The notes beneath the pieces are model-generated. The model searched no databases and was not told where the DNA came from. It saw only the letters and a program-made list of their open reading frames with translations. 64,000 bases of DNA from an uncultured Gemmata sp. (GTDB taxonomy: Bacteria > Planctomycetota > Planctomycetia > Gemmatales > Gemmataceae). The DNA lies in assembly GCA_937924775.1 (NCBI GenBank), contig CALDUT010000004.1, forward strand, positions 294,665 through 358,664. Direction: 5' to 3'. How positions within the stretch are numbered: position 1 is the first letter of the stretch; each line of letters opens with the position of its first letter. Both the position numbers and the translations under genes were made by a program. Shown here one piece after another: positions 19,101-27,546 of the stretch.

Positions 19101-20453
19101 TTGACCGAAGCGGCGAAAGGACACGATTTTAATGGCGAATTCCGCATCGTTCGCCCCGATGGCGAGATTCGTTGGATTCATGGCACCGGGACCTTATACC
19201 ACGACGAAAACGACCACTCGTGGCACTTGGTCGGTATCAATTACGACGTGACCGAACGCAAACACGTGGAAAATCGACTCCGGCAGATGAATCAATTGTT
19301 GCAATCGCTCAGCCAGTTGCAACAGGACTTTCTCCTACAATCTCCAGCGCCAAAAATTTTTCAAGACATGTTGGAGGTACTCTTGCAAGCGACGCAAAGC
19401 GAGTACGGCTTCCTCGGGCAAGTGTATCGCGATGCGTCCGGTCAACCCTATCTCCAGACGCAAGCGATCAGCGACATTTCGTGGGACGAAGCAAGCCGAC
19501 AGCTTTACGCACAGAAGGCGGCCGCCGGTATGCTTTTCACGAACCTCAACACGCTCTTTGGCCATGTCCTCACCACCGGGCAACCGGTGATCTCCAACGA
19601 CCCGCAAAATGATCCGCGTCGGGGCGGACTGCCACCGGGGCATCCACCGTTGGATGCGTTTTTGGGGGTACCGATTCATCGCGGAACCGAGCTGGTGGGT
19701 ATGGTCGGGGTGGCCAATCGCCCCGGCGGGTACACAGAGTCGATCCTCCACACCATCCAGCCAATCCTCTCCACCTGCTCCAGCTTGATTCATGCGTACC
19801 AACTGCAGCAGCAACGCCATGCGATGGAAGAGTCGCTGCGTGCCTCCCTGCGTGAAAAGGAGGCGATGCTCAAAGAAATCCACCATCGTGTCAAAAATAA
19901 CCTGCAAGTTATTTCCAGTTTGCTCAATCTCCAAGCCGAGCGGCTGGCCAACGCAGACAGCCGTGCGATATTTCTGGAAAGTCAGAACCGTGTTCGGGCC
20001 ATGGCGTTGGTTCACGAAACCCTCTATGGTTCCGCATCCTTGGCGCAAATCGAGCTGCCCCGTTATCTCGAACGGCTATGCGATTCCCTCGTGCAAACCT
20101 ACCCCGTCAGCGATCGGGTCACCATTCACCACCATGTAGCCGCGATCACCTTGGACTTAGACCGGGCATTACCCGTGGGGTTGATCGTCAGCGAATTGGT
20201 TTCCAATGCTCTGAAGTACGCTTTTCCCGCTCCGCGTCGTGGTCGTGTCGAGGTTGTTGCGGATGTCGTCGCAGACGAATACATTGTGCTAAAAGTCGCT
20301 GATGATGGCGTTGGCTTGCCGTGCCATTTCCAACTGGAGCAATCGCAGAGTCTCGGGCTTTACCTGGTCCGCCTCTTGACTCAGCAACTACGTGGTACTC
20401 TGACAATCGACCGTGCCGATGGGACAACGTTCACTCTCAGGTTTCCCCAATGA
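16113..20453 (+). CDS. Multi-PAS membrane sensor histidine kinase (HisKA_2 type)
   Basis: This 1446-residue protein starts with four hydrophobic segments (about 30-130, DUF4118-like), then a short coiled coil and about seven PAS/PAC modules (beginning near 165, 292, 420, 545, 680, 808 and 940). A GAF-like domain follows (about 1080-1230), then a HisKA_2 dimerisation domain with EIHHRVKNNLQV, giving His1257 or His1258 as the phosphoacceptor, and a C-terminal HATPase domain with an N box (ELVSNALKYAF). Several PAS modules carry the flavin- or ligand-type signature only weakly, so the signals are unknown. The start is GTG at 16113 or the GTG at 16122, which has AGGTGG just upstream. It overlaps the next kinase gene by 4 bases (ATGA), so the two are translationally coupled and probably work as a pair. 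Confidence 0.9.
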   Translation: MVPVEQLSSVTASVGNSSSSRWSQARWPVAVPRYGLAVVLVGAAGVLQWLLAAYAPEVAGVTLLTAVAITAILGGSGPGLVATGLSLAAIVLGQPSIRALPWLAGLFALVAGAICWIAAFHRRRYVETLDKLQQRLETYDAELRQARTDIQNQQRQLQQQTHLLNLLTTIAENTRDAIMVTEAEPLDEPGPRIIYVNSAFLKMTGYTRDEVLGRSPRFLQGPQTSREGRALIRQALERGKACRVELINYAKDGTSYWIELDMVPVLGPASNMRYIISVQRDTTARKHFEEELRKSEIRYRTLVEAVSAVTWTAPAGGSLIGPQPSWMAFTGQSAEEMADYGCTKVIHPEDLPAVVQHWKDALRLGQPYESVHRIRRYDGQWRWMKSYAVPIRDDHDQITEWFGIHIDITAERNALEQLAQSERQLKTLMDHVPAIIARCDRQFRHCFVSAAIEAVTGRSAADFVGKTNRELGMPPALCDYWESQMQVVFDEGRMQTGEFTFPTPDGPRHWEFKLVPEMGPNGTVETILGVTVDVTERRTAEDALRRREELLRKLTEQFPGVLYQYREWPDGHCCFPYASVGIQDIFDITPEQVVDSGDFLFEWVHPDDFVQLRAAIEASKTHLHEWHCEFRMLLPQSGLRWLEGHSKPERLADGSTLWHGYIRDITERKQAEQRLRSSEERFRTLLENIQVGVVLLNTQGEIILANPAAADILGLQHNHLLGRLAFDSAWEVVHEDGKLCEPEELPFSIVLRTCQPIRDVIVGSRHQRTGQRLWLQVNATPELADDGSIRNVILTFVDITRLKQAKQDLRLKEAAIAESVNGIVVTDTDHNITYANRAFLTLWGYDPDHSVIGRNFREFWKDPQTAAIIHEQLIRSGSFRGEFLAQCRNGRTIDVQLAANLIHETEGYPTSIMLSLVDVSEQKRAESARRKAEHRQQLALAAGQMGTWDWQIGTEHLIWDDRLVQIMGFSPGTFDGRLATFLSLIYMDDVLQVRQALTEAAKGHDFNGEFRIVRPDGEIRWIHGTGTLYHDENDHSWHLVGINYDVTERKHVENRLRQMNQLLQSLSQLQQDFLLQSPAPKIFQDMLEVLLQATQSEYGFLGQVYRDASGQPYLQTQAISDISWDEASRQLYAQKAAAGMLFTNLNTLFGHVLTTGQPVISNDPQNDPRRGGLPPGHPPLDAFLGVPIHRGTELVGMVGVANRPGGYTESILHTIQPILSTCSSLIHAYQLQQQRHAMEESLRASLREKEAMLKEIHHRVKNNLQVISSLLNLQAERLANADSRAIFLESQNRVRAMALVHETLYGSASLAQIELPRYLERLCDSLVQTYPVSDRVTIHHHVAAITLDLDRALPVGLIVSELVSNALKYAFPAPRRGRVEVVADVVADEYIVLKVADDGVGLPCHFQLEQSQSLGLYLVRLLTQQLRGTLTIDRADGTTFTLRFPQ

Positions 20454-22387
20454 CGACAGCCCATGCAGTGAAAATTCTCATTGTTGAGGATGAACTGATT
20501 GTTGCGGCCGACATCGCCGCGCGGTTGACTCGCCTCGGTTACACGGTCGTTGGTCAGGCTGACCAGGCCCAGCAAGCGGTTCAGCTTGCGGGCGAACTGC
20601 AGCCGGATTTGGTCCTCATGGATATTCGCTTGCAGGGAGATCATGATGGTATCTGGGCGGCAGACGAAATTCGTCGCCAGCACCATATTCCGGTGGTTTA
20701 TCTAACGGCGCACGCCGATGAATCCACCCTGCAACGGGCCAAAGTTACAGAACCCTTCGGATACGTTCTCAAACCCTTTGCCGAGCGGGAACTTCGCACC
20801 GTGATCGAAATGGCGTTGTTCCGCCATGTCGCCGAACGGCGCTTGCAAGAAAGCGAACGCCGCTATGCGACAACGCTCATGAGTATCGGCGATGCGGTAG
20901 TGGCCACCGATCATGTGGGCCGGGTCACCTTCCTCAACCCGGTGGCCGAGCAACTCACCGGCTGGAAACTCGACGAGGCCATGGGTAAACCACTGACGGA
21001 AATCTTTCGCATCGTTAATGAAGAGACGCGAAAAGCCGTCGAAAACCCGGTTGAAAAAGTCCTGGCCACAGGCCGGATTGTGGGTTTGGCCAATAGCACC
21101 GTTCTGATCAGCCGCGATGGCCACGAATATCCCATCGATGATTGCGCTGCACCCATTCATGATGACGCCGGGCATACCACCGGTGTTGTGCTGGTCTTCC
21201 GCGATGTAACGGACGAGCGCCGACGGGAGGCCGAGCTATTGCAAGCGCAGAAAATGGAAGCGATTGGCCGGTTGGCCGGCGGTATCGCCCACGATTTCAA
21301 CAACTTACTGACGGTCATCTCTGGTTACACCGTCTTGCTTCGCGAAGGGTTGGGAGCCGATAGCCCCTGGCGGGACGCGCTTGAGCAGATCGAAACCGCC
21401 AGTCGCCGCGGAGCCGACCTGACCCGCCAACTGCTCGCCTATTGCCGCAAGCAAATCATTCAACCGCGCAACTGTAGCCTCAACCAACTGGTGACCGATA
21501 GCCTTAAAATGCTCCGCCGAGTTCTTCCGGCGACGATCGAGTTGGTCACTGAACTCACCTCGCACGATACGACGATCAAAGTGGACCCTGCCCAGATGGA
21601 TCAGGTGATCGTCAACTTAATTCTGAATGCCCGCGATGCCATGCCCGACGGGGGGCGTTTGCGGTTAGCCACCTTCCGCGGAGAAACCCAATCGGGCCAA
21701 GACCCTTTCCCCACCGGTGGGCCCTTCGTCGCTCTGGAAGTCACCGACACTGGCACCGGGATGGATGCCGCCACACTGGCCCGCATTTGGGAGCCGTTTT
21801 TTACGACCAAAGAAATGGGCCACGGCACCGGCTTGGGGCTTTCCACCGTTTATGGCATCGTCCAACAAGCCGGTGGGCATATTGTCGTCAAAAGTCGCCT
21901 GGGCGATGGTTCGACTTTCACCGTCGCATTGCCTGCGGTGGCCGAGGCCGTAGCCACGCGCGCCGCGCCCGTTGTCGCCGCGAGGTTTCCCCAAGGTCAG
22001 GAAACTATTCTGCTGGTCGACGACGACGACGCGGTTCGCTCTTTGGCTGCGATGGTCCTCCGCTCCTGTGGGTATAAAATCCTCGAAGCCAGTAGCGGGA
22101 TCGAAGCGGCGGAAATGGTCGCCCACTACGACGACACGATCCACCTCCTGCTCACCGATTTAGTCATGCCGCAGATGAGCGGACGAACCTTGGCCGATAT
22201 TGTTCGCTCGCAGATCACGGGGATTAAGGTTCTGTTCATGACCGGCTATAGCGAAATGCCCCTGACGCAGTCGCCGACCGGGGACGCCGTGTGGTGCTTG
22301 CTCAAGCCGTTCACCCCGCAACAAATGGCCGAACGGGTCCGGGAAGTCCTCGATCAAGTGCATCCATCGGCCCCGGGTGGGGCGTAG
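20450..22387 (+). CDS. Hybrid kinase: REC-PAS-HisKA-HATPase-REC
   Basis: From the ATG at 20450 the protein is 645 residues and has no membrane segment. An N-terminal receiver domain (about 8-125, phospho-acceptor Asp58 in LVLMDIRL) is followed by a PAS domain (about 140-260), a HisKA domain with GGIAHDFNNLL (His281), a HATPase domain (about 390-510, GTGMDA and GTGLGLSTVYG boxes) and a C-terminal receiver (about 520-640, Asp570 in LLLTDLVMP). This order lets it accept phosphate from the upstream sensor through the first receiver and relay it through its own kinase to the second one. It has no output domain, so the final target must be elsewhere. The start overlaps the upstream stop as ATGA. 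Confidence 0.9.
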   Translation: MTTAHAVKILIVEDELIVAADIAARLTRLGYTVVGQADQAQQAVQLAGELQPDLVLMDIRLQGDHDGIWAADEIRRQHHIPVVYLTAHADESTLQRAKVTEPFGYVLKPFAERELRTVIEMALFRHVAERRLQESERRYATTLMSIGDAVVATDHVGRVTFLNPVAEQLTGWKLDEAMGKPLTEIFRIVNEETRKAVENPVEKVLATGRIVGLANSTVLISRDGHEYPIDDCAAPIHDDAGHTTGVVLVFRDVTDERRREAELLQAQKMEAIGRLAGGIAHDFNNLLTVISGYTVLLREGLGADSPWRDALEQIETASRRGADLTRQLLAYCRKQIIQPRNCSLNQLVTDSLKMLRRVLPATIELVTELTSHDTTIKVDPAQMDQVIVNLILNARDAMPDGGRLRLATFRGETQSGQDPFPTGGPFVALEVTDTGTGMDAATLARIWEPFFTTKEMGHGTGLGLSTVYGIVQQAGGHIVVKSRLGDGSTFTVALPAVAEAVATRAAPVVAARFPQGQETILLVDDDDAVRSLAAMVLRSCGYKILEASSGIEAAEMVAHYDDTIHLLLTDLVMPQMSGRTLADIVRSQITGIKVLFMTGYSEMPLTQSPTGDAVWCLLKPFTPQQMAERVREVLDQVHPSAPGGA

Positions 22388-22567
22388 CCACTGGTTTGCT
22401 GCATCGTATACAGCATGGCCCCGGGGGGTGAAGGGGAATTCTCCACACCCAAGGCCCAAGCCCAAACGAGGTGTTGTATGGGGGGCCAAACACGCGTTCC
22501 GGGAGCCGATCTATTGTTTCTTCGTGTCGGTTGGCCATCGATTAGCTACACTGCCGATAAACGATTT

Positions 22568-22583
22568 GGGGGAGCAATCCCCC
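22568..22583 (+). promoter_or_regulatory. GC-rich hairpin with GNRA loop ahead of metF
   Basis: GGGGGA at 22568-22573 pairs with TCCCCC at 22578-22583 around a GCAA loop, a stable GNRA tetraloop. It ends 18 bases before the metF start codon and could affect ribosome access. No known S-adenosylmethionine or folate riboswitch pattern was recognised here. Confidence 0.35.
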
Positions 22584-22601
22584 CCTCCGATTAGTATCGC
22601 T

Positions 22602-23507
22602 ATGCACATTCAAGATATTTTTGCGCAACATCGAACGACCTTCAGTTTTGAATTCTTCCCCCCCAAAACAGATGAGGCGAGTGAAGAATTGTTCCGCACG
22701 ATTGCGGCGTTGCAAACGCTGCAGCCGTCGTTCGTGTCGGTCACCTATGGTGCCGGTGGTTCCACCCGTGATCGCACTCACGACCTGGTCGTGCGGATCG
22801 AACGCGAAACCAACCTGACAGCTGTTTCGCACCTCACCTGTGTCTGCCATACGCTCTCGGAGATGGCCGCGATTGTGGATCGCTACGCGGCCAGTGGTAT
22901 CGAAAACATCCTCGCTTTGGGGGGGGATCCGCCGCGGTCGATGCCGAACTACGATCGCTCCCAAGACGCCTTCCGTTACGCTGAACAGTTGGTGCGCTAT
23001 TTGCGTTCGCGCAGCGGCCCCAATGGCCGACCGTTTGGAATCGGTGTTGCCGGTTTCCCCGAAGGCCATCCCGGTTGCCCCAATCGGCTTAAGGAAATGG
23101 ATTATCTCAAGGCCAAAGTCGATGCCGGGGCCGATTACATCTGCACGCAATTGTTTTTTGACAATCGCGACTTTTACGATTTCCGCGAACGCTGCGAACT
23201 GGCAGGCATCAAAATTCCCATCCTTGCTGGCATCATGCCGATCACGTCGCGCAAAGGCCTGATCGCGATGGCAGAGATGGCCGCCGGGACACGCTATCCC
23301 GCAAAACTGCTGCGGGCGATCAGCCGCTGCGCCGACGACGAAGCCGTGGCACGGGTGGGCATCAGTTGGGCCACGGAACAATGTGCCGACTTGCTGCATA
23401 ATGGCGTTCGCGGCTTGCACTTCTACACGCTGAATAAATCGGATGCGACCCTGCAGATCTATCACAATCTGGGGGTGGAAAATTCGGTGGCTCTCCGCGC
23501 AGGGTAA
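22602..23507 (+). CDS. metF: Methylenetetrahydrofolate reductase
   Basis: From the ATG at 22602 the protein is 301 residues, the usual length of bacterial MetF. It has the N-terminal FSFEFFPPKT motif whose Glu is catalytic, the VSVTYGAGGSTRDRT segment, the FAD-binding NILALGGDPP stretch, and the ICTQLFFDN and ILAGIMPITS segments. The enzyme reduces 5,10-methylenetetrahydrofolate to 5-methyltetrahydrofolate with FAD, supplying methyl groups for methionine synthesis in the cytoplasm; metK of the same pathway is at 38097-39383. The longer open frame upstream lies in non-conserved sequence and is rejected. Seven bases separate its stop from the next gene, so it is probably co-transcribed with gamma-glutamyltranspeptidase. 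Confidence 0.95.
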   Translation: MHIQDIFAQHRTTFSFEFFPPKTDEASEELFRTIAALQTLQPSFVSVTYGAGGSTRDRTHDLVVRIERETNLTAVSHLTCVCHTLSEMAAIVDRYAASGIENILALGGDPPRSMPNYDRSQDAFRYAEQLVRYLRSRSGPNGRPFGIGVAGFPEGHPGCPNRLKEMDYLKAKVDAGADYICTQLFFDNRDFYDFRERCELAGIKIPILAGIMPITSRKGLIAMAEMAAGTRYPAKLLRAISRCADDEAVARVGISWATEQCADLLHNGVRGLHFYTLNKSDATLQIYHNLGVENSVALRAG

Positions 23508-23513
23508 CACGTC

Positions 23514-25199
23514 ATGATGCCAACAATGTTGCGCTTCGTACTGATTGGGGCGTTCGCGGCCGTCGTGACGCCAGCAGCTACTGCTCAACCAAAAGCCGAG
23601 ACGGTTTCCTCGCGGGGTGGGGTGGTGGTGTGTGTGTCGCCACCGGCTGCGGAGGTTGGCCTGGCGATTCTCCAAAAAGGCGGGAATGCTGTCGATGCTG
23701 CTGTGGCCACGGCCTTGGCGATGGCCGTAACCTGGCCGGAAGCGGGCAATATCGGTGGCGGCGGCTTCATGATGGTAGCCGTGCCAGGACGCGAACCAGT
23801 GTGCATCGAATACCGCGAAACAGCCCCGGCCAAAGCGACGGCCGATATGTTTGTCAAACACGCGATTGGCCCTTACGATCATCGCGTGGCCGGAGTTCCA
23901 GGAACGATTCGCGGCCTGGCTTTGGCACAGGAAAGGTTCGGCAAACTCCCGTGGCGGGAAGTTGTCCGGCCGGCCGTGGACTTGGCAGAGAAGGGGTTCG
24001 TTGTCAACGCGGTGCTGGCCAACGGACTCAACCGCGTGCTGAGCGACAAAAATACCACCAACGCCGAATTCCGACGTGTCTATGGCAAGCCCGATGGCAC
24101 GAAGTGGCAAGCCGGGGACAAACTGGTGCTGCCCGATCTGGCCCGCACGCTGCAGCGGATCGCAGACAAAGGAGCCGATGCCTTCTACACCGGTGAGTTG
24201 GCCGAGCTTCTCGAAAAAGAAATGATCCGCGGTGGCGGCCTGATTACCAAAGCCGATCTTGAAGCCTACAAAGCCCACGAACGGAAAGTCATTCATACCA
24301 CCTTCCGTGGCTACGACATCTACGGACCGCCCCCGCCCAGTTCTGGAGGCATCGTCCTGGCCCAAATGCTCAACATCCTTGAAAACTTCGATCTGAAAAA
24401 ACATGGTCGCTGGTCTCCAGAAACCTTGCACCTGATGATTGAAGCTATGCGGCGTGCCTACGCCGACCGGGCACGCCACTTGGGTGATCCGGCCTTCACC
24501 AAAATCCCCCCGGAATTAACTACCAAAGAGTACGCGAAGAAACTCGCGGCCGGGATCAACCTTCGCCAAGCCACGCCTAGCGCCGACGTTGCCCCGGAGA
24601 TCGCCATCGATCGCGAAAGCGATAGCACCACCCATTTCTCCATCATCGACAAAGACGGCATGGCGGTGAGTAACACCTACACTCTCGAAAACAGCTACGG
24701 CAACCGCGTGGTGGTTCCCGGGGCCGGCTATCTGCTCAATAACGAAATGACCGACTTCAATCCCCGACCCGGTTTCACCAGCTCAGGTGGTTTGATCGGC
24801 ACCAAGCCCAATCAAGTGGCCCCTGGCAAGCGGATGCTCAGTTCCCAAACGCCGGTCATTGTGCTCAAAGACGGCCAACCGGTCCTTATCACCGGCAGCC
24901 CGGGAGGGAGAACCATCATCAATACGTCACTGTGTGTAGTGCTGAATGTTCTGGAATTCGGAATGCCGATCGACGAAGCTGTCAGCGTTCCGCGGCTGCA
25001 CCACCAATGGTTCCCGGACGTGGTGCGGTTTGAAGGTGTTAAGCAGTATCCGGAGTTGGTCCAGAAACTGAAAGACCGGGGCCACACGGTGACCGAAGCT
25101 CGGCAAGGCGATGCCCATTCGATCGCTATCGATCTGAAGAGTGGCCTTCGCATCGGCGCGGCGGATAAACGCCTGGATGGCAAGGCGGTGGGTGAATAA
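23514..25199 (+). CDS. ggt: Gamma-glutamyltranspeptidase
   Basis: The 561-residue preprotein has a signal peptide (about 1-24). Family motifs are clear: GGNAVDAAVATALAM near 55, GNIGGGGFMM near 80, and the autoprocessing site DSTTHFS, in which Thr372 would become the N-terminal nucleophile of the small subunit. The small subunit also keeps MLSSQTPVI and GSPGGRTI. The enzyme cleaves gamma-glutamyl bonds of glutathione and related peptides in the periplasm and can transfer the glutamyl group to amino acids. It starts 6 bases after metF, suggesting one transcript that links sulfur amino-acid metabolism and thiol salvage, though that link is inference. Confidence 0.95.
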   Translation: MMPTMLRFVLIGAFAAVVTPAATAQPKAETVSSRGGVVVCVSPPAAEVGLAILQKGGNAVDAAVATALAMAVTWPEAGNIGGGGFMMVAVPGREPVCIEYRETAPAKATADMFVKHAIGPYDHRVAGVPGTIRGLALAQERFGKLPWREVVRPAVDLAEKGFVVNAVLANGLNRVLSDKNTTNAEFRRVYGKPDGTKWQAGDKLVLPDLARTLQRIADKGADAFYTGELAELLEKEMIRGGGLITKADLEAYKAHERKVIHTTFRGYDIYGPPPPSSGGIVLAQMLNILENFDLKKHGRWSPETLHLMIEAMRRAYADRARHLGDPAFTKIPPELTTKEYAKKLAAGINLRQATPSADVAPEIAIDRESDSTTHFSIIDKDGMAVSNTYTLENSYGNRVVVPGAGYLLNNEMTDFNPRPGFTSSGGLIGTKPNQVAPGKRMLSSQTPVIVLKDGQPVLITGSPGGRTIINTSLCVVLNVLEFGMPIDEAVSVPRLHHQWFPDVVRFEGVKQYPELVQKLKDRGHTVTEARQGDAHSIAIDLKSGLRIGAADKRLDGKAVGE

Positions 25200-25215
25200 G
25201 ACCGTGGGGAGCCGC

Positions 25216-26169
25216 TCAGAGCAGTTCCTTCCCCAAACCCTGTTGCCGGGCCAATTCCACCACCTTCACCGCCAAGGCGATGTCTTCGATGCCCAAACCC
25301 AACGATTTGAACATCGTGACATCCTGGGGCGACTCTCGACCGGGGTAACGCCCGACCAATACCGGAGCGAATTCGTAAATGTCGCCCCAATGCAAGACAC
25401 CTTGCTTGAGGGCTTCGACGAAATCCCCGGCTTCGAGCTTGGCTTGCTCTTTGCTATCCACTGTGACCAATTGCGTGCGGCGAAAGACTTCCACATCCAC
25501 TTCCGTTTTGGCCAGGAAGTTCGAGCCGATGATGTTCAAATGCTGCCCTTCACTGAGCCATTGGCCGAATAATACGGGATCTTTCGAGGATGTCGCGGTG
25601 ATGACAATATCCAGCCCTTGGGCAGCCTCTTCGGGTTTGTCCACGGGGATCACTTCCACTCCGGTTTCTTGCGATAACCGCGTGGCGAAGTCTTTTCGTC
25701 GCTGTTCATCGCGGCTATACACATGAGCTTTCGTGATGGCCTTCGATCGACACACCGCCAACAGTTGCGTGCGGGCTTGCTTGCCAGTGCCGAACAGGCC
25801 CACTGTGGATGCGTCGGCCCGGGCGAGTTTCTTGGTGGCAACGCCGCTGGCCGCTCCGGTCCGGAATTGACCGATCAGGTCCGCTTCCAGAATCGCGGTG
25901 ATACCGCCGACTTTGGGGTCGAAGAGTGTGATGGTGAACTGTGCACCCTGTTTACTCGTGGTGTAGGCTTTGAAGCCGAGTGCGTTGAGCGTTTTGGCGG
26001 CTGCTGGCAACATATGCAGCATGACATGATCGGTGCGGCACCGTTGCCGGGGCAGATTCTCCGCCTCTTCGAGCGCCAGTTTGCGGAAGGCCGCCGCGGT
26101 CGTTTCGAGCGCCAGTTCCATCGTTAGAACCTGCTCCACCTCCGCTTCGGTCAGATAGTAGATGGCCAT
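25216..26169 (-). CDS. Ornithine cyclodeaminase / mu-crystallin family protein
   Basis: The 317-residue protein matches the family in length and motifs: YLTEAEVEQVL at the N-terminus, GFKAYTTSKQG near 80, the GQFRTGAASGVATKKLAR stretch near 115, and the NAD(P)-binding GLFGTGKQART near 140. Members include ornithine cyclodeaminase, alanine dehydrogenase of archaeal type, and ketimine reductases. The substrate-determining residues cannot be read with confidence, so the exact reaction is open; an NAD(P)H-dependent imine or amino-acid reaction in the cytoplasm is likely. It is convergent with ggt with a 16-base gap and follows the aminotransferase gene on the same strand by 85 bases. Confidence 0.88.
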   Translation of the reverse strand: MAIYYLTEAEVEQVLTMELALETTAAAFRKLALEEAENLPRQRCRTDHVMLHMLPAAAKTLNALGFKAYTTSKQGAQFTITLFDPKVGGITAILEADLIGQFRTGAASGVATKKLARADASTVGLFGTGKQARTQLLAVCRSKAITKAHVYSRDEQRRKDFATRLSQETGVEVIPVDKPEEAAQGLDIVITATSSKDPVLFGQWLSEGQHLNIIGSNFLAKTEVDVEVFRRTQLVTVDSKEQAKLEAGDFVEALKQGVLHWGDIYEFAPVLVGRYPGRESPQDVTMFKSLGLGIEDIALAVKVVELARQQGLGKELL

Positions 26170-26254
26170 AGGAACTCAACCTCACACCTTAAGCCAGACT
26201 GCGCAAAACCCGGCATCTTGTGGGAACTCGATTCCACGATGGTCAAGCCAGAGG

Positions 26255-27451
26255 TCATTTCGCAGTCGCTAGCCAACTTTTGAGTTTGCCAAGCCCGGTT
26301 TCGATCACCGCGCGACTGGTGGCGAACGACATCCGCACAAAACCCTCCGTGCCGAACGCAACTCCCGGCACCAAGTTCACATGCGCTTGTTCCAGAAGAG
26401 TGTTGCAGAACGACACCGAATCGGTCACTACCGTTGCTCCAAAACTCTTGCCAAAATAGGCTGAGACATCGAAGAAGGCGTAGAACGCGCCATCGGGGAC
26501 CAGCAATTTCACATCGGGAATCAGTTGTAACAGATCGCAGGTCATCTCACGGCGTGCCGCGAATTCGGCGCGCATTTCGACAACGCATTCCTGCGGCCCG
26601 GTCAAAGCGGCGATCAAGGCCGCCTGGCTGATGCTCGACGGGCAGCCAGTTTCCTGGCTTTGGATCGTATCCATAGCCTTGACCACCGCCGGCGGGGCAA
26701 TGGCCCAGCCCATGCGCCAGCCAGTCATGGCGTAGCTTTTGCTGGCCCCGCTGATGGTGATGGTGCGTTCTTTCAGCCAGGGTCGTAACGTGGCCACGCA
26801 CGTTGGCTTCGCGTTGCAGTAGATCAACTGCTCGTAAATTTCATCGCTGAGAATAGCCACTTCGCTATCGCGCACGACATCGATGAGAGCCTCGAGTTCC
26901 GCACGCGTATAAACCGTGCCGGTGGGATTGCAGGGCGAATTGAGCATCAGCAATCGGCTCCGCGGCGTGAGAGCGTCGCGGAGTTGCTCCGGGGTCAGCT
27001 TGAAGCCGCTGGCCATCGTGGTCGGCAGAAGAACCGGTGTGGCCCCGGTCATGCTGACCAGATCCGAATAGCTCACCCAATACGGCGTGGGGATGAGGAC
27101 TTCATCGCCAGGGCCAACGGTCGCGGCCAAGGCGTTATGAATCGAGTGCTTCGCCCCGTTGGAAACAATCACATTCTCCGGTGTACACTCGAAACCGTGA
27201 AAGTTCTTATACCACTTGCAGATCGCGGCTTTGACCTCGGTGGTGCCGCTGGCGGGGGTGTAATGGGTTTGCCCAGCCCGTGCGGCCTTCTCCGCGGCTT
27301 CACAAATGTGGGCAGGCGTGTGGAAATCCGGTTCTCCCAAACTGAAGTCGTACACCTTCACTCCTCCGGCCTTCAGTTGACGCGCTTTAGCTCCCGCGGC
27401 TAAAGTGGCCGAAGGTTTCACGGATGCCGCCAGCGCCGAAATACGGATCAT
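26255..27451 (-). CDS. Class I pyridoxal-phosphate aminotransferase (aspartate aminotransferase type)
   Basis: The 398-residue protein is a full-length fold-type I aminotransferase. It shows the substrate-proximal FSLGEPDFHTP near 38, SNGAKHSIHNAL near 97, the NSPCNPTGTVYT stretch near 168, SDEIYEQLIY near 200 and the cofactor-lysine motif SGASKSYAMTGWRMG near 232, with Lys in SGASK holding pyridoxal phosphate. It most resembles the bacterial subgroup I-gamma aspartate/prephenate aminotransferases. It would move amino groups between glutamate or aspartate and 2-oxo acids in the cytoplasm. It is divergent from a glycosyltransferase gene across about 95 bases. Confidence 0.93.
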   Translation of the reverse strand: MIRISALAASVKPSATLAAGAKARQLKAGGVKVYDFSLGEPDFHTPAHICEAAEKAARAGQTHYTPASGTTEVKAAICKWYKNFHGFECTPENVIVSNGAKHSIHNALAATVGPGDEVLIPTPYWVSYSDLVSMTGATPVLLPTTMASGFKLTPEQLRDALTPRSRLLMLNSPCNPTGTVYTRAELEALIDVVRDSEVAILSDEIYEQLIYCNAKPTCVATLRPWLKERTITISGASKSYAMTGWRMGWAIAPPAVVKAMDTIQSQETGCPSSISQAALIAALTGPQECVVEMRAEFAARREMTCDLLQLIPDVKLLVPDGAFYAFFDVSAYFGKSFGATVVTDSVSFCNTLLEQAHVNLVPGVAFGTEGFVRMSFATSRAVIETGLGKLKSWLATAK

Positions 27452-27546
27452 GTTGCGTTCGTTCCTTGGTGAGAGTCACGATTTTCTCCCAGAACATCGT
27501 ACCGGTTTGCGGCCGGGCTGGTATCCCCCGGGTCACGGAAGCTGGT

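Noticed and set aside
22542..24479. Very long open frame on the minus strand (645 codons) opposite metF and ggt
   Set aside because: It is antisense to two genes with clear family motifs, contains no recognisable domain and its length is explained by the GC-rich codon use of the opposite strand.
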